Source: Chachezhania antarctica
GTDB lineage: Bacteria > Pseudomonadota > Alphaproteobacteria > Rhodobacterales > Rhodobacteraceae
Reading direction: 5' to 3'
Length of the DNA stretch: 64,000 bases
Assembly: GCF_003646465.1 (NCBI RefSeq)
Contig: NZ_QZEX01000001.1
Location: 1 to 64,000, forward strand
Numbering within the stretch: the stretch's first letter is position 1; each line of letters starts with the position of its first letter. Of this stretch, positions 53,644 to 62,675 are shown one piece after another. The notes beneath the pieces are model-generated. The model did not search any database and had not been told where the DNA came from. It saw only the letters and a program-made list of their open reading frames with translations. The position numbers were made by a program, and so were the translations under genes.

Positions 53644-55053
53644 TCAACGCCAGGACGTCAGCCACACCGATGCCGCCGTGATCCCGCCATAGGCGAGGAT
53701 CGAAAGGGCTATGGCGATGAACACGGTCTCGACCCCCAGCCCGGTGACACGCGCCAGCACCAGCGCGCCACCGAAGGCCACCACCAGCCGCACAAAGCCC
53801 GCGGCAACCGGCCAGGCCACCCGGCCCGCCCCCTGGCCGGCAAAGTAAAGCGCAAGGCCAACGGCGAATGCGCCATAAACGGGACCCACTATCTGCAGAT
53901 AGGCGCGGCCGGCCGCCCATGCGCCCGTTTCGGACGGATCAAGGAACAGGCCCAGCCACAGGTCCGGCGCCAGTGCCATGATCACGCCGATGCCGCCCAC
54001 CAGCACCGCCGCGCCGGCGGTCCCGGTCCACGCGATGCGCAACGCCCGGGCGCTGGCGCCCGCGCCGATATTGGCGCCCACCATGGCGGTCATCGCCGTA
54101 CCGATGCCGAAAACGACCGGGACCATCAGGAATTCAAGCCGCGCGCCCAGCCCGTAGCCAGCCAGCGCCTCCGGCCCGTACTGGCCGACCAGCCCGACCA
54201 TCAGCACGACGATCAGAACCGTCTGCAGCGGGTTGAGCGACGCGACCATCCCAACCTTCAGGATCTCGCGAAAGTGCAGCCACCGAAGCCCGCGCACCGC
54301 GCCCTTCAGCGATAGCCCGGCCCGGCCCGACACGATGTAGCCTACGGCCAGCACCCCGCCCGCGCCGAACGCGATCACCTGCCCCAGCGCGAGCCCGGCG
54401 ATCCCCAGCGACGGCAGCGCGCCCCAACCCAGCGCGAGGGCCCCCGACATCGGCACGGCGCTCAGCGACACGGCGACGAGCAAGACTGCGGGAACGCCCA
54501 TGTTGCCGCTGCCGCGCAGCACGCTGAAAGCGGCGTTGCAGAACCAGATCGCGAAACAGAAGGGAAAGTAGATGGCGGCATAGCCCACCGCGCCGTCCAG
54601 CGCGGCTCCCGTGCCCCCCAGGAGCCGGAAGACCGCCGGGCCGAACGCCATCATGATCAGTGCCGAAACCGACGCCGCAACAAACGCGATCACGAACGCC
54701 GCAACGACGATCCGGCTGGCCTTTTCCGCATCGTGTTGCCCAAGCGCCCGCGCCACCGCAGCGGCCATTCCGCCACCCATCGAGCCCGCCGACAGCATCT
54801 GCGTCAGCATCGCCAGCGGGTAGACCAGCGCCAGGCTGGCCAGCGCGTCGACCCCCAGCTGGCCGGCATAGAACGCCTCGGCAATCGAATACGCCGCCAT
54901 CACCAGCATCGACATCGCGTTCGGCAGCGCCAGCTTCGCCAGCGTGCCCGCGACAGGACCCTCCAGCAGCATCCGCGTGCGTGCCGCCGACCTCAAAGCC
55001 GCCGCCGATGGCGCGGGCATGCCTGCCGCGAGCGGGGAAACGGTCTGGTTCAT
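53644..55053 (-). CDS. MATE-family multidrug efflux transporter
   Basis: A 469-residue protein with 12 hydrophobic segments in two related halves, starting LEGPVAGTLAKLALPNAMSMLVMAAYSIAEAFYAGQLGVDALASLALVYPLAMLTQMLSAGSMGGGMAAAVARALGQHDAEKASRIV. MATE proteins export cationic drugs with Na+ or H+. The start at 55053 (MNQTVSPL) is chosen because the codons upstream fall in operator DNA. It is divergent from an HxlR regulator gene, and their gap has two overlapping palindromes. Confidence 0.92.
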   Translation of the reverse strand: MNQTVSPLAAGMPAPSAAALRSAARTRMLLEGPVAGTLAKLALPNAMSMLVMAAYSIAEAFYAGQLGVDALASLALVYPLAMLTQMLSAGSMGGGMAAAVARALGQHDAEKASRIVVAAFVIAFVAASVSALIMMAFGPAVFRLLGGTGAALDGAVGYAAIYFPFCFAIWFCNAAFSVLRGSGNMGVPAVLLVAVSLSAVPMSGALALGWGALPSLGIAGLALGQVIAFGAGGVLAVGYIVSGRAGLSLKGAVRGLRWLHFREILKVGMVASLNPLQTVLIVVLMVGLVGQYGPEALAGYGLGARLEFLMVPVVFGIGTAMTAMVGANIGAGASARALRIAWTGTAGAAVLVGGIGVIMALAPDLWLGLFLDPSETGAWAAGRAYLQIVGPVYGAFAVGLALYFAGQGAGRVAWPVAAGFVRLVVAFGGALVLARVTGLGVETVFIAIALSILAYGGITAASVWLTSWR

Positions 55054-55070
55054 GACGGATCTCCAGGTCA

Positions 55071-55097
55071 GTTCTAAATTAGAACTTACGGTAAGTT
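55071..55097. promoter_or_regulatory. Two overlapping perfect palindromes, probable HxlR operator
   Basis: GTTCTAAATTAGAAC (55071-55085) and AACTTACGGTAAGTT (55083-55097) are each perfect 7-base arms around one base, sharing AAC. Their centres are 12 bases apart, about one helical turn. They lie in the 82-base gap between MATE and HxlR starts. Confidence 0.78.
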
Positions 55098-55135
55098 CCC
55101 TTTCGGAACCCGTCAAGCTGCGTTATACTCTCTCC

Positions 55136-55600
55136 ATGAAATGGACCGAACTCAGACAGCAGACCTGCCCCGTGGCCCGCGGACTTTCCGTGGTGGGCGA
55201 CAGGTGGACGCTGCTTGTTCTCCGCGATTGCTTCTTCGGCATCCGCCGGTTCGAACAGTTCCAGGAGCGGCTGGGCATCACCCGCCACGTTCTGGCCGAC
55301 CGGTTGCGCACGCTGGAAAGCGGCGGCCTGTTGCGACGCGAGGCCTATCAGGACCGCCCCGTCCGCCACGAATACAGGCTGACGGACGCGGGCCGTGCCT
55401 TCTTCCCGACGCTGGTGTCGCTGATGGACTGGGCCGATACCCATGTGCCATCGGAAACCGGGCACTCGGTCACGCTCGTCTCGACCGATACAGGGGATCC
55501 GATCCGGCCGCTTCTGGTGGATCAGACCTCCGGCGCTCCGGTCACGGTCAGAAACACCCGCGCGCTGGCGCAGGGCGAACCATCGGACAAGGCGGGCTGA
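55136..55600 (+). CDS. HxlR-family transcriptional regulator
   Basis: A 154-residue winged-helix regulator. QTCPVARGLSVVGDRWTLLVLRDCFFGIRRFEQFQERLGITRHVLADRLRTLESGGLLRREAYQDRPVRHEYRLTDAGRAFFPTLVSLMDWADTH is the full HxlR (MarR-like) domain, including CPVAR whose cysteine senses oxidants or aldehydes in some members. The C-terminal ~50 residues are an extension. It is divergent from the MATE exporter and probably represses it. Confidence 0.92.
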   Translation: MKWTELRQQTCPVARGLSVVGDRWTLLVLRDCFFGIRRFEQFQERLGITRHVLADRLRTLESGGLLRREAYQDRPVRHEYRLTDAGRAFFPTLVSLMDWADTHVPSETGHSVTLVSTDTGDPIRPLLVDQTSGAPVTVRNTRALAQGEPSDKAG

Positions 55601-55747
55601 CCTTCGTGGGCTCGGGCAAGGGCGCTTGCCGGGACCGGACAGGCACATGAAAAATTCAGTTCCAAAGCGGGCGCTTTTCGGATATGGCCCGCGCATCTGA
55701 AAGTGTGCCCCGGACCCCGGCACGCGACATCAAGGATGAGTGGGGTC

Positions 55748-55805
55748 GGCGGCAATGGGGCCGCCAATGACATGGGAGACCCGGGATACGCCCGGGAGCG
55801 CTCCC
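55748..55805 (+). promoter_or_regulatory. Stem-loops in the pnp leader
   Basis: Stem 1: GGCGGC (55748-55753) and GCCGCC (55760-55765). Stem 2: GGGAG (55774-55778) and CTCCC (55801-55805) outside, CCCGGG (55780-55785) and CCCGGG (55791-55796) inside. They end 15 bases before the pnp ATG. In E. coli the pnp leader forms a stem-loop cut by RNase III for autoregulation; the same use here is inferred. Confidence 0.5.
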
Positions 55806-55820
55806 GAACAGGATACGCAA

Positions 55821-57965
55821 ATGTTCAACATGACCACGAAGACAATGCAGTGGGGCGATGAAACGCTCACGCTGGAAACGGGCAAGGTTGCCCGTCAGGC
55901 CGACGGTTCGGTCATCGCCACGCTGGGCGAAACCACCGTCATGGCCAACGTGACTTTCGCGAAGGAGCAGAAGCCCGGCCAGGACTTCTTCCCCCTGACC
56001 GTCCACTACCAGGAAAAATACTATGCCGCCGGCAAGGTGCCGGGCGGCTTCTTCAAGCGCGAGGCACGGCCGACCGAAAAGGAAACGCTGACCGCGCGCC
56101 TGATCGACCGTCCGATCCGCCCGCTGTTCGTCCCCGGCTTCAAGCATGAAGTGCTGGTGATGTGCACCGTTCTGTCCTTCGACCAGGTCAACGATCCCGA
56201 CGTCGTCGCGATGATCGCCGCCTCGGCCGCGCTGACGATTTCCGGCGTCCCCTTCATGGGCCCGATCGCCGGCTGCCGCGTTGGCTTCTCGGATGGCGAA
56301 TACGTGCTGAACCCGGCCGTAGACGACATGCAGGGCATCCGCTCGAACCCGGACCAGCGGCTCGACCTCATCGTTGCGGGCACCCGCGACGCCGTGATGA
56401 TGGTGGAATCGGAAGCCTACGAGCTGACCGAAGCCGAAATGCTGGGCGCCGTGAACTTCGCGCACGAGCAGATCAAGCCGGTCGTCGACCTGATCATCTC
56501 GCTGGCTGAAACCTCCGCGAAAGAGCCGTTCAACTTCACCCCGCCGGATTATTCCGATCTGTACGCTGCCGTGAAGGCCGCCGGTGAAGAGCAGATGCGC
56601 GCCGCTTTCGCGATCACCGACAAGCAGGAACGCACCACCGCCGTTTCCGCCGCGCGTGAAGCGATCCTGGGCCAGCTGTCCGACGAGCAGAAGGAAGACG
56701 GCAACCTCGGCTCCGCGATGAAGAAGCTGGAAGCGTCGATCCTGCGGGGCGACGTGGTGAAAGGCGGCAAGCGGATCGACGGTCGTTCGACGACGCAGGT
56801 CCGCCCGATCGTGGCCGAAACCGGCCTGCTGCCGCGGACCCACGGGTCGGCGCTGTTCACCCGCGGTGAAACGCAGGCGCTGGTCGTGGCGACTCTGGGC
56901 ACGGGCGACGATGAACAGTTCATCGACGCACTGCACGGCAACTTCAAATCGAACTTCCTGCTGCACTACAACTTCCCGCCCTATTCGGTCGGCGAAGTGG
57001 GTCGTGTCAGCGGCCCCGGCCGTCGTGAAATCGGTCATGGCAAGCTGGCGTGGCGTGCGCTGCAGGCGGTTCTGCCTGCCGCGACCGATTTCCCCTACAC
57101 GATCCGCCTCGTGTCCGAGATCACGGAATCCAACGGCTCGTCGTCGATGGCGTCGATCTGTGGCGGTTCGCTGTCGATGATGGATGCAGGCGTTCCGCTG
57201 AAAGCGCCGGTTGCCGGCGTGGCCATGGGCCTGATCCTGGAAGACGATGGCGACTATGCCGTCCTGACCGACATCCTGGGTGACGAAGACCACCTGGGCG
57301 ACATGGACTTCAAGGTCGCGGGTACTGCCAACGGCATCACCTCGCTGCAGATGGACATCAAGGTCGCGGGCATCACGTCCGAGATCATGGAGAAAGCCCT
57401 GGCGCAAGCCAAGGACGGCCGGATGCACATCCTGGGCGAGATGTCGAAGGCGCTGGCGGAAACCAACGCGTTCTCCGTACATGCTCCGCGCATCGAGACC
57501 ATGCAGATCCCGACCGACAAGATCCGGGAAGTCATCGGTTCCGGCGGCAAGGTCATCCGCGAGATCGTGGAAACAAGCGGCGCCAAGGTCGACATCAACG
57601 ACGATGGCGTGATCAAGATCGCCTCGGCCGACGGTGAAGCGATCCAGCGTGCCTACGACATGATCTATTCGATCGTGGCCGAGCCGGAAGAAGGCAAGGT
57701 CTACACCGGCAAGGTCGTGAAGATCGTCGATTTCGGCGCCTTCGTGAACTTCTTCGGCAAGCGCGACGGCCTGGTCCACGTCTCCCAGATCGAAAACCGC
57801 CGCCTGAACCATCCCTCGGACGTTCTGAAGGAAGGCCAGGAAGTGAAGGTCAAGCTTCTGGGCTTCGACGATCGCGGCAAGGTACGCCTGTCGATGAAGG
57901 TCGTCGATCAGGAAACCGGCGAAGAAGTCGCGCCGGGCCAGAAAGAAGCCGAAGACGCCAGCTGA
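55821..57965 (+). CDS. pnp: Polyribonucleotide nucleotidyltransferase
   Basis: PNPase degrades RNA 3'-5' phosphorolytically as part of the degradosome. The 714-residue protein has two RNase PH domains ([15 protein letters not shown], then [42 protein letters not shown] and [32 protein letters not shown]), a KH domain ([27 protein letters not shown]) and an S1 domain ([33 protein letters not shown]). ATG 55821 is chosen for the family start [12 protein letters not shown]. It is separated from rpsO by the MATE/HxlR pair. Confidence 0.98.
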   Translation: MFNMTTKTMQWGDETLTLETGKVARQADGSVIATLGETTVMANVTFAKEQKPGQDFFPLTVHYQEKYYAAGKVPGGFFKREARPTEKETLTARLIDRPIRPLFVPGFKHEVLVMCTVLSFDQVNDPDVVAMIAASAALTISGVPFMGPIAGCRVGFSDGEYVLNPAVDDMQGIRSNPDQRLDLIVAGTRDAVMMVESEAYELTEAEMLGAVNFAHEQIKPVVDLIISLAETSAKEPFNFTPPDYSDLYAAVKAAGEEQMRAAFAITDKQERTTAVSAAREAILGQLSDEQKEDGNLGSAMKKLEASILRGDVVKGGKRIDGRSTTQVRPIVAETGLLPRTHGSALFTRGETQALVVATLGTGDDEQFIDALHGNFKSNFLLHYNFPPYSVGEVGRVSGPGRREIGHGKLAWRALQAVLPAATDFPYTIRLVSEITESNGSSSMASICGGSLSMMDAGVPLKAPVAGVAMGLILEDDGDYAVLTDILGDEDHLGDMDFKVAGTANGITSLQMDIKVAGITSEIMEKALAQAKDGRMHILGEMSKALAETNAFSVHAPRIETMQIPTDKIREVIGSGGKVIREIVETSGAKVDINDDGVIKIASADGEAIQRAYDMIYSIVAEPEEGKVYTGKVVKIVDFGAFVNFFGKRDGLVHVSQIENRRLNHPSDVLKEGQEVKVKLLGFDDRGKVRLSMKVVDQETGEEVAPGQKEAEDAS

Positions 57966-57985
57966 GGCTCGGTTCTTCAAAATTG

Positions 57986-58011
57986 CTGCGCACCGGGTTT
58001 CCGGTGCGCAG
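57986..58011 (+). terminator. Hairpin downstream of pnp, possible terminator
   Basis: CTGCGCACCGG (57986-57996) and CCGGTGCGCAG (58001-58011) form a perfect 11-base stem with a GTTT loop, 20 bases after the pnp stop. It is followed by TCGTCGTC, not a T run, so termination may need Rho or the hairpin may protect the 3' end. Confidence 0.6.
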
Positions 58012-58094
58012 TCGTCGTCATGGCGTCTCCGGGCCGGACGTTATATCGACAGTAACCAGTACCAAGGTTTCGGAACGCAACGGGAATCTCAGGG

Positions 58095-60152
58095 ATGGAT
58101 AAGAGCTTCGCGCTTGCCGATGTCACAGTCGTCACCGTCAGTTTCAACAGCTCCGGACTTCTTCCGAAACTCATTGAATCGCTTCCCGCCGATGTGAACG
58201 TCGTCATCGTCGACAATGCCGGGCAGGATGGTGAGGCGCTGGACGCTCTGGCGCAGCCGGGCCGGATCAGGATTTTCCGGAACAACAAGAACGAAGGCTT
58301 CGGCAACGCCTGCAACTTCGGCGTCAAGCAGGTCGAAACCGAGTTTGTCTTCCTTCTGAACCCCGACATCATCGTCCATGAAGGCGCCATCGAAGCGCTT
58401 CTGGAGACCGTCAAGCGCCACCAACTGCCGGCGGCCTACAATCCCCGCATTTCGAATGCCGATGGAACGCCCTATTTCAAGCGGCGTTCGGTCCTGCTGC
58501 CCCGAAAGGAATGGCTGCCGCGCGGCTGGCCGGACGGAGAAACGCAGGTGCCCGTCCTCAGCGGGTCGGCGATCTTTGCGAGCCAACGTTTGCTGCTGCG
58601 TTTCCAGTTCGACCCGCAGATCTTCATGTATCACGAGGACGACGACCTGTCGCTTCGGATGCGCGAGGCCGGCATCAAGCTGTATTTCATCCCGGACGCG
58701 CATGTCACGCACGCGGCCGGGACGTCATCGGGCAAGAACCCCGAGGTCGTTCGTTTCAAGGCGTTTCACCTGGGCAAGTCCCGCGTCAACGCGCTGAAGA
58801 CCTATGAACGCCCCTTCCCGCGTATCCGATCGAACCTTCGCGCCATCGCGCAGCTTCTGTCCCCGGAAAATCTGACGTCGCCGCAACGGCGGGCCAAGAA
58901 TCTTGGCTTTTTCGAAGGCGTCCGAAAGCCGGCCAAACGATACACGCACCCCAGCGAAATGGTTCGCAAGTCGAGCCGCCTGCCCTGGTGGAAGATCAAG
59001 CGCGAGGTCACGCGGCTGTTCAACCAGATCCTTGCGGTGCCGCGCGGGATCTACAACTACTTCTTCGCGACGCTGTTCTACGATGTGTTCCAGGCCAAGA
59101 ACATCCACGTGTTCGATGGTCAGGTGCCCCAGGCCGGCAAGATCGCCGTCTACCTGATCTTCCCAAGCCGCGGGCTTCTGGAAAGCCACAAACGCTCGCT
59201 CGAACACATTCGCGCGGCCGGCTACGCGCCGCTTGTCGTGTCGAACCTGCCGATCAGCGAAGAGGATGCGGACTACCTGCGCGAAGTGTCCTGGCGCTAC
59301 ATCCTGCGCCCGAACATCGGCTACGATTTCGGTGGCTACCGCGAAGGCTTCCTGACTCTGCGGCCGCTCCTGGGCACGCTGGAGCGGCTGGTGTTCCTGA
59401 ACGATTCATCGTGGTTCCCGCTGCCAGAAACCGACAACTGGCTGCTGGAAGCGGAAAAACAGGATCTCGACTATGTCGGCGCCGCCACCAGCTTCGGCAT
59501 CCCCAAGGTGGCGCGCGATCGTTATGAAACGATCAAATGGGATTTCGATCCGACGCTGAGCGAGTTTCACTACTGCTCCTACGCGATCTCGGTCGGGCCG
59601 CGGATCCTGCAGGACAAGCGATACACGCGCTTCTGGAAGGGCTACCAGCTGACCGAAAAGAAGAACAAGGTCGTGCGTTACGGCGAAATGGGCATGAGCC
59701 GTTTTGCCATCGACAAGGGATTTTCACACGGCGCGACCTACGACATCCGCACCCTGCCCGACACGCTGAACGGCTGCACGGATGACGAGCTGAACTACTA
59801 CGCGCGGAACATGATCTACCTGAACGAATGGATCATGAAGCAGGTGCTGGATTCCACCCTGCCCTATCTCGACGCACGCCAGTCGCCGGCGGCCCGGGAC
59901 GAAGTGATCAAGCTGATCCTGGCCACGGTCGCGCGCTTCGGTGTCAGCTACGTGGTGCCGGAACTGCTGTGGGAAAAGCACCGCTTTCCGTTCCTCAAGA
60001 AATCGCCCGTGGGCAACAACAAGCACGAATCCGACGTGATGTACGATCTGGCGTGCCGCTTCGATGGCATCGACGGGGAAATCATCCGCAAGGAAATGGA
60101 AGACACCCGCCGCGCGAAGGGGCTTCTGGACGCTCAGGATACAACCGGCTGA
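58095..60152 (+). CDS. Two-domain glycosyltransferase: GT2 domain fused to a rhamnan-synthesis (RgpF) domain
   Basis: A 685-residue protein. Residues 1-240 are a GT2 domain: TVVTVSFNSSGLLPKLIESL, IVDNAG, NNKNEGFGNACNFG and LLNPDIIVHEGAIEALL with HEDDDLSLRMREAG near the end. After a ~100-residue basic linker comes an RgpF-type domain (about 345-620): IAVYLIFPSRGLLESHKRSLEHIRAAGYAPLVVSNLPIS and RPNIGYDFGGYREGFLTLRPLL. RgpF proteins build rhamnan or glycan chains in other bacteria. The acceptor is unknown, and no other polysaccharide genes are adjacent. It probably acts on a surface polysaccharide. Confidence 0.88.
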   Translation: MDKSFALADVTVVTVSFNSSGLLPKLIESLPADVNVVIVDNAGQDGEALDALAQPGRIRIFRNNKNEGFGNACNFGVKQVETEFVFLLNPDIIVHEGAIEALLETVKRHQLPAAYNPRISNADGTPYFKRRSVLLPRKEWLPRGWPDGETQVPVLSGSAIFASQRLLLRFQFDPQIFMYHEDDDLSLRMREAGIKLYFIPDAHVTHAAGTSSGKNPEVVRFKAFHLGKSRVNALKTYERPFPRIRSNLRAIAQLLSPENLTSPQRRAKNLGFFEGVRKPAKRYTHPSEMVRKSSRLPWWKIKREVTRLFNQILAVPRGIYNYFFATLFYDVFQAKNIHVFDGQVPQAGKIAVYLIFPSRGLLESHKRSLEHIRAAGYAPLVVSNLPISEEDADYLREVSWRYILRPNIGYDFGGYREGFLTLRPLLGTLERLVFLNDSSWFPLPETDNWLLEAEKQDLDYVGAATSFGIPKVARDRYETIKWDFDPTLSEFHYCSYAISVGPRILQDKRYTRFWKGYQLTEKKNKVVRYGEMGMSRFAIDKGFSHGATYDIRTLPDTLNGCTDDELNYYARNMIYLNEWIMKQVLDSTLPYLDARQSPAARDEVIKLILATVARFGVSYVVPELLWEKHRFPFLKKSPVGNNKHESDVMYDLACRFDGIDGEIIRKEMEDTRRAKGLLDAQDTTG

Positions 60153-60197
60153 GCGGAATGGCGGCCGCACGCTAGGTGCAGCCGCCGGTCTGGCCGG

Positions 60198-60851
60198 TTA
60201 TTCCGGCGATTTTGTCATGCGCAGGTAGGGCAGCACGGTCGTGAACTCGCCGAACTTGGCCTTGGCGTCTTCGTCGGACACCGCCGTCGGGATGATCACG
60301 TCGTCGCCCGTGTTCCAGTTCGCCGGTGTCGCCACGCCGTTCGTCGTCGACATCTGCAGCGCGTCCAGCGCGCGCAGCACCTCGGCGAAGTTGCGGCCGA
60401 CGGTCATGGGATAGGTCATGGACAGCTTCAGCTGCTTGTCCGGCCCGATGATGAAGACCGACCGCACGGTCGCGCTGTGGGCCGGCGTGCGCCCGTCGGG
60501 CAGGTACGCCTCGGCCGGCAGCATGTCGAAGGCCTTGGACACTTCCAGCCCTTCATCCGCGATGATGGGGAAGGCCGCGGGGCCGCCCGCCACCTTCTCG
60601 ATATCGCCTTTCCAGCCGCGGTGATCCTCGATCCCGTCAACGGAAACGCCGATCACGTTGGTGCCGCGCTTGGCCCATTCGTCGGCGAGTTGGGCGACGG
60701 CGCCGAATTCGGTGGTGCAGACCGGGGTGTAATCCTTGGGGTGCGAGAACAGGATCGTCCAGTTATCACCGATGAAATCGTGAAAGCTGATCGGTCCCTG
60801 ATCGGTCTCGGCCGTGAAATCGGGCACGGTGTCGTTGATGCGCAGGCTCAT
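60198..60851 (-). CDS. 1-Cys peroxiredoxin (Prx6 type)
   Basis: A 217-residue peroxidase. NWTILFSHPKDYTPVCTTEFGAVAQLADEWAKRGTNVIGVSVDG holds the peroxidatic Cys45 in PVCTTE. There is no second conserved Cys near the C terminus, so it is the 1-Cys form that needs an outside thiol. TVRSVFIIGPDKQLKLSMTYPMTVGRNFAEVLRALDALQ and NWNTGDDVIIPTAVSDEDAKAKFGEF are the typical Prx6 C-terminal segments. It is a single gene, divergent from the ALDH. Confidence 0.93.
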   Translation of the reverse strand: MSLRINDTVPDFTAETDQGPISFHDFIGDNWTILFSHPKDYTPVCTTEFGAVAQLADEWAKRGTNVIGVSVDGIEDHRGWKGDIEKVAGGPAAFPIIADEGLEVSKAFDMLPAEAYLPDGRTPAHSATVRSVFIIGPDKQLKLSMTYPMTVGRNFAEVLRALDALQMSTTNGVATPANWNTGDDVIIPTAVSDEDAKAKFGEFTTVLPYLRMTKSPE

Positions 60852-61024
60852 TGGGGTCCTCCTTTGCCACGGGTGGTCGTGGGTGAGTCGCGGCGCATCC
60901 TAGCCGGACGCGGCGGGAGCTTCACCCACTCTCTTGCCCCCGATCCTGACGGATGACAGAGTACGCGCGATTCCGCCCCGCCGGACCCACTGCCGGGGCC
61001 ATCCGTTTTCGAGGGAGTATCGTC

Positions 61025-62479
61025 ATGATCGAGAAACGCGATTTCTACATCAACGGCCAATGGGTCGCCCCCGCCACCGCGCGCGACCACCAGGTCATCG
61101 ACCCGTCGACGGAAGAGCCCTGCGCCGTGATCTCGCTGGGCGACAAGGCCGACACCGACGCCGCCGTGGCCGCCGCCAAGGCCGCCCTTCCAGGCTGGAT
61201 GGCGCTGGATCCGGCCGAGCGCATCGGCTACGTCGAAAAGCTGATCGAGGTCTACAAGGACCGGGCCGAGGATCTGGCCCAGGCGATGACGTCCGAGATG
61301 GGCGCGCCGATCGACCTGGCGCGCACCGCGCAGGTCGGTGCCGGGATCGGCCACCTGAAGAACTTCGTGCGGGCCGCCAAGGGCTTCGAATTCGACCGTC
61401 CGCTGGGCGATCATGCCCCGAACGACCGCATCATCTATGAAGCCGTGGGCGTGGCCGGGCTGATCACGCCGTGGAACTGGCCGATGAACCAGATCACGCT
61501 GAAATTCGGCGCGGCAGCCATTGCCGGCTGCACCATGGTGATGAAGCCTTCGGAAGAAAGCCCGCTGAACGCGATTATCTTCGCCGAACTGGTCGATGCC
61601 GCGGGCTTCCCCGCCGGTGTCTTCAACCTTGTCAACGGTGACGGGGCCGGCGTGGGCACACAGCTGTCCAGCCATCCGGATGTCGACATGATCTCGTTCA
61701 CCGGTTCGACGCGCGCGGGCAAGCTGATCTCGGTCGCCGCCGCGGATACTCTGAAGAAGGTGCACCTGGAGCTTGGCGGCAAGGGCGCCAACGTGATCTT
61801 CCAGGATGCCGACGAAAAGGCCGTGAAGCGTGGCGTTCTGCACATGATGAACAACTCGGGCCAAAGCTGTAACGCGCCGTCGCGGATGATGGTGCAAAGC
61901 TCGGTCTACGATGCGGCGGTGGAAACGGCGGCGGAAGTGGCCGGCATGGTCACCGTGGGCAACGCCCATGACGAAGGCCGCCATATCGGCCCCGTCGTGA
62001 ACGCGACCCAGTTCGACAAGATCCAGGCGCTGATCCAGAAGGGCATCGACGAAGGCGCGCGCCTTGTCGCCGGCGGCACGGGCCGCCCGGACGGCTTCAA
62101 CCGCGGCTTCTTCGTGAAACCCACGGTCTTTGCCGACGTGACCCCGGACATGACCATCGCGAACGAGGAGATCTTCGGCCCCGTGCTGTCGATCATGAAG
62201 TTCGAGACGGAGGAAGAGGTCGTCGCACTTGCCAACGATACGCCCTACGGCCTGACGAACTACGTTCAGACGCAGGACGGTGCCCGCGCCAACCGCATGG
62301 CCCGCCTCCTGCGGTCGGGCATGGTCGAAATGAACGGCCAGCCCCGCGGCGCAGGTGCACCCTTCGGCGGCATGAAGATGTCGGGCAACGGCCGCGAAGG
62401 CGGTGTCTTCGGGATCGAGGACTTCCTGGAAGTGAAGGCCGTCAGCGGCTGGACGCCCGAAGCCCACGCGGCCGAGTAA
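61025..62479 (+). CDS. Aldehyde dehydrogenase family protein
   Basis: A 484-residue NAD(P)-dependent dehydrogenase. LITPWNWPMNQITLKFGAAAIAGCTMVMKPSEESPL is the cofactor region, FTGSTRAGKLI the glycine motif, LELGGKGANVIF the catalytic Glu and NNSGQSCNAPSRMMV the nucleophile Cys. EEIFGPVLSIMKFETEEE and PFGGMKMSGNGREGG close the fold. The closest look is to general aldehyde dehydrogenases of the ALDH superfamily in roseobacters. The substrate is not known. ATG 61025 follows GAGGGAG. Confidence 0.93.
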   Translation: MIEKRDFYINGQWVAPATARDHQVIDPSTEEPCAVISLGDKADTDAAVAAAKAALPGWMALDPAERIGYVEKLIEVYKDRAEDLAQAMTSEMGAPIDLARTAQVGAGIGHLKNFVRAAKGFEFDRPLGDHAPNDRIIYEAVGVAGLITPWNWPMNQITLKFGAAAIAGCTMVMKPSEESPLNAIIFAELVDAAGFPAGVFNLVNGDGAGVGTQLSSHPDVDMISFTGSTRAGKLISVAAADTLKKVHLELGGKGANVIFQDADEKAVKRGVLHMMNNSGQSCNAPSRMMVQSSVYDAAVETAAEVAGMVTVGNAHDEGRHIGPVVNATQFDKIQALIQKGIDEGARLVAGGTGRPDGFNRGFFVKPTVFADVTPDMTIANEEIFGPVLSIMKFETEEEVVALANDTPYGLTNYVQTQDGARANRMARLLRSGMVEMNGQPRGAGAPFGGMKMSGNGREGGVFGIEDFLEVKAVSGWTPEAHAAE

Positions 62480-62486
62480 CGCCGCG

Positions 62487-62513
62487 TACGCGCCGGGCCC
62501 TGCCCGGCGCGTA
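62487..62513 (+). terminator. Hairpin downstream of the aldehyde dehydrogenase gene
   Basis: TACGCGCCGGGC (62487-62498) and GCCCGGCGCGTA (62502-62513) form a perfect 12-base stem around CCT, 8 bases after the stop codon. No T tract follows. A second hairpin GCGCGCC-GCAA-GGCGCGC lies at 62523-62540. Confidence 0.6.
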
Positions 62514-62579
62514 GCATCGTGTGCGCGCCGCAAGGCGCGCTCCGCTTGATAACGGCGGATCATGGGTCGGGTGTGGGAA

Positions 62580-62654
62580 AATCGCGCCCTCACCGGCCCG
62601 CCCACCCACCCCGGCGCAGGCCTGCGGCCTGCACCGACCGGTTCAGGCGCGATT
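62580..62654 (-). repeat. G-quadruplex hairpin element D
   Basis: Arms AATCGCGCC (62580-62588) and GGCGCGATT (62646-62654) are perfect 9-base inverted repeats. Read on the minus strand, the inner hairpin GCAGGC-CGCAG-GCCTGC (62616-62632) is followed by GGGGTGGGTGGGCGGG (62597-62612), again a one-base-loop quadruplex motif, then the second arm. The order is as in A and B, turned round. It lies between the convergent ALDH and rluA genes. Confidence 0.7.
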
Positions 62655-62675
62655 CGGCGCGCAACGCGCCGCGTG

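Noticed and set aside
55656-57980. 774-codon open frame opposite pnp
   Set aside because: It is the complementary frame of a certain pnp gene; the length only reflects codon bias.
60848-62605. 585-codon open frame opposite the aldehyde dehydrogenase gene
   Set aside because: The composition is that of a mirror frame, rich in His, Arg and Gly, while the plus strand has all ALDH motifs.
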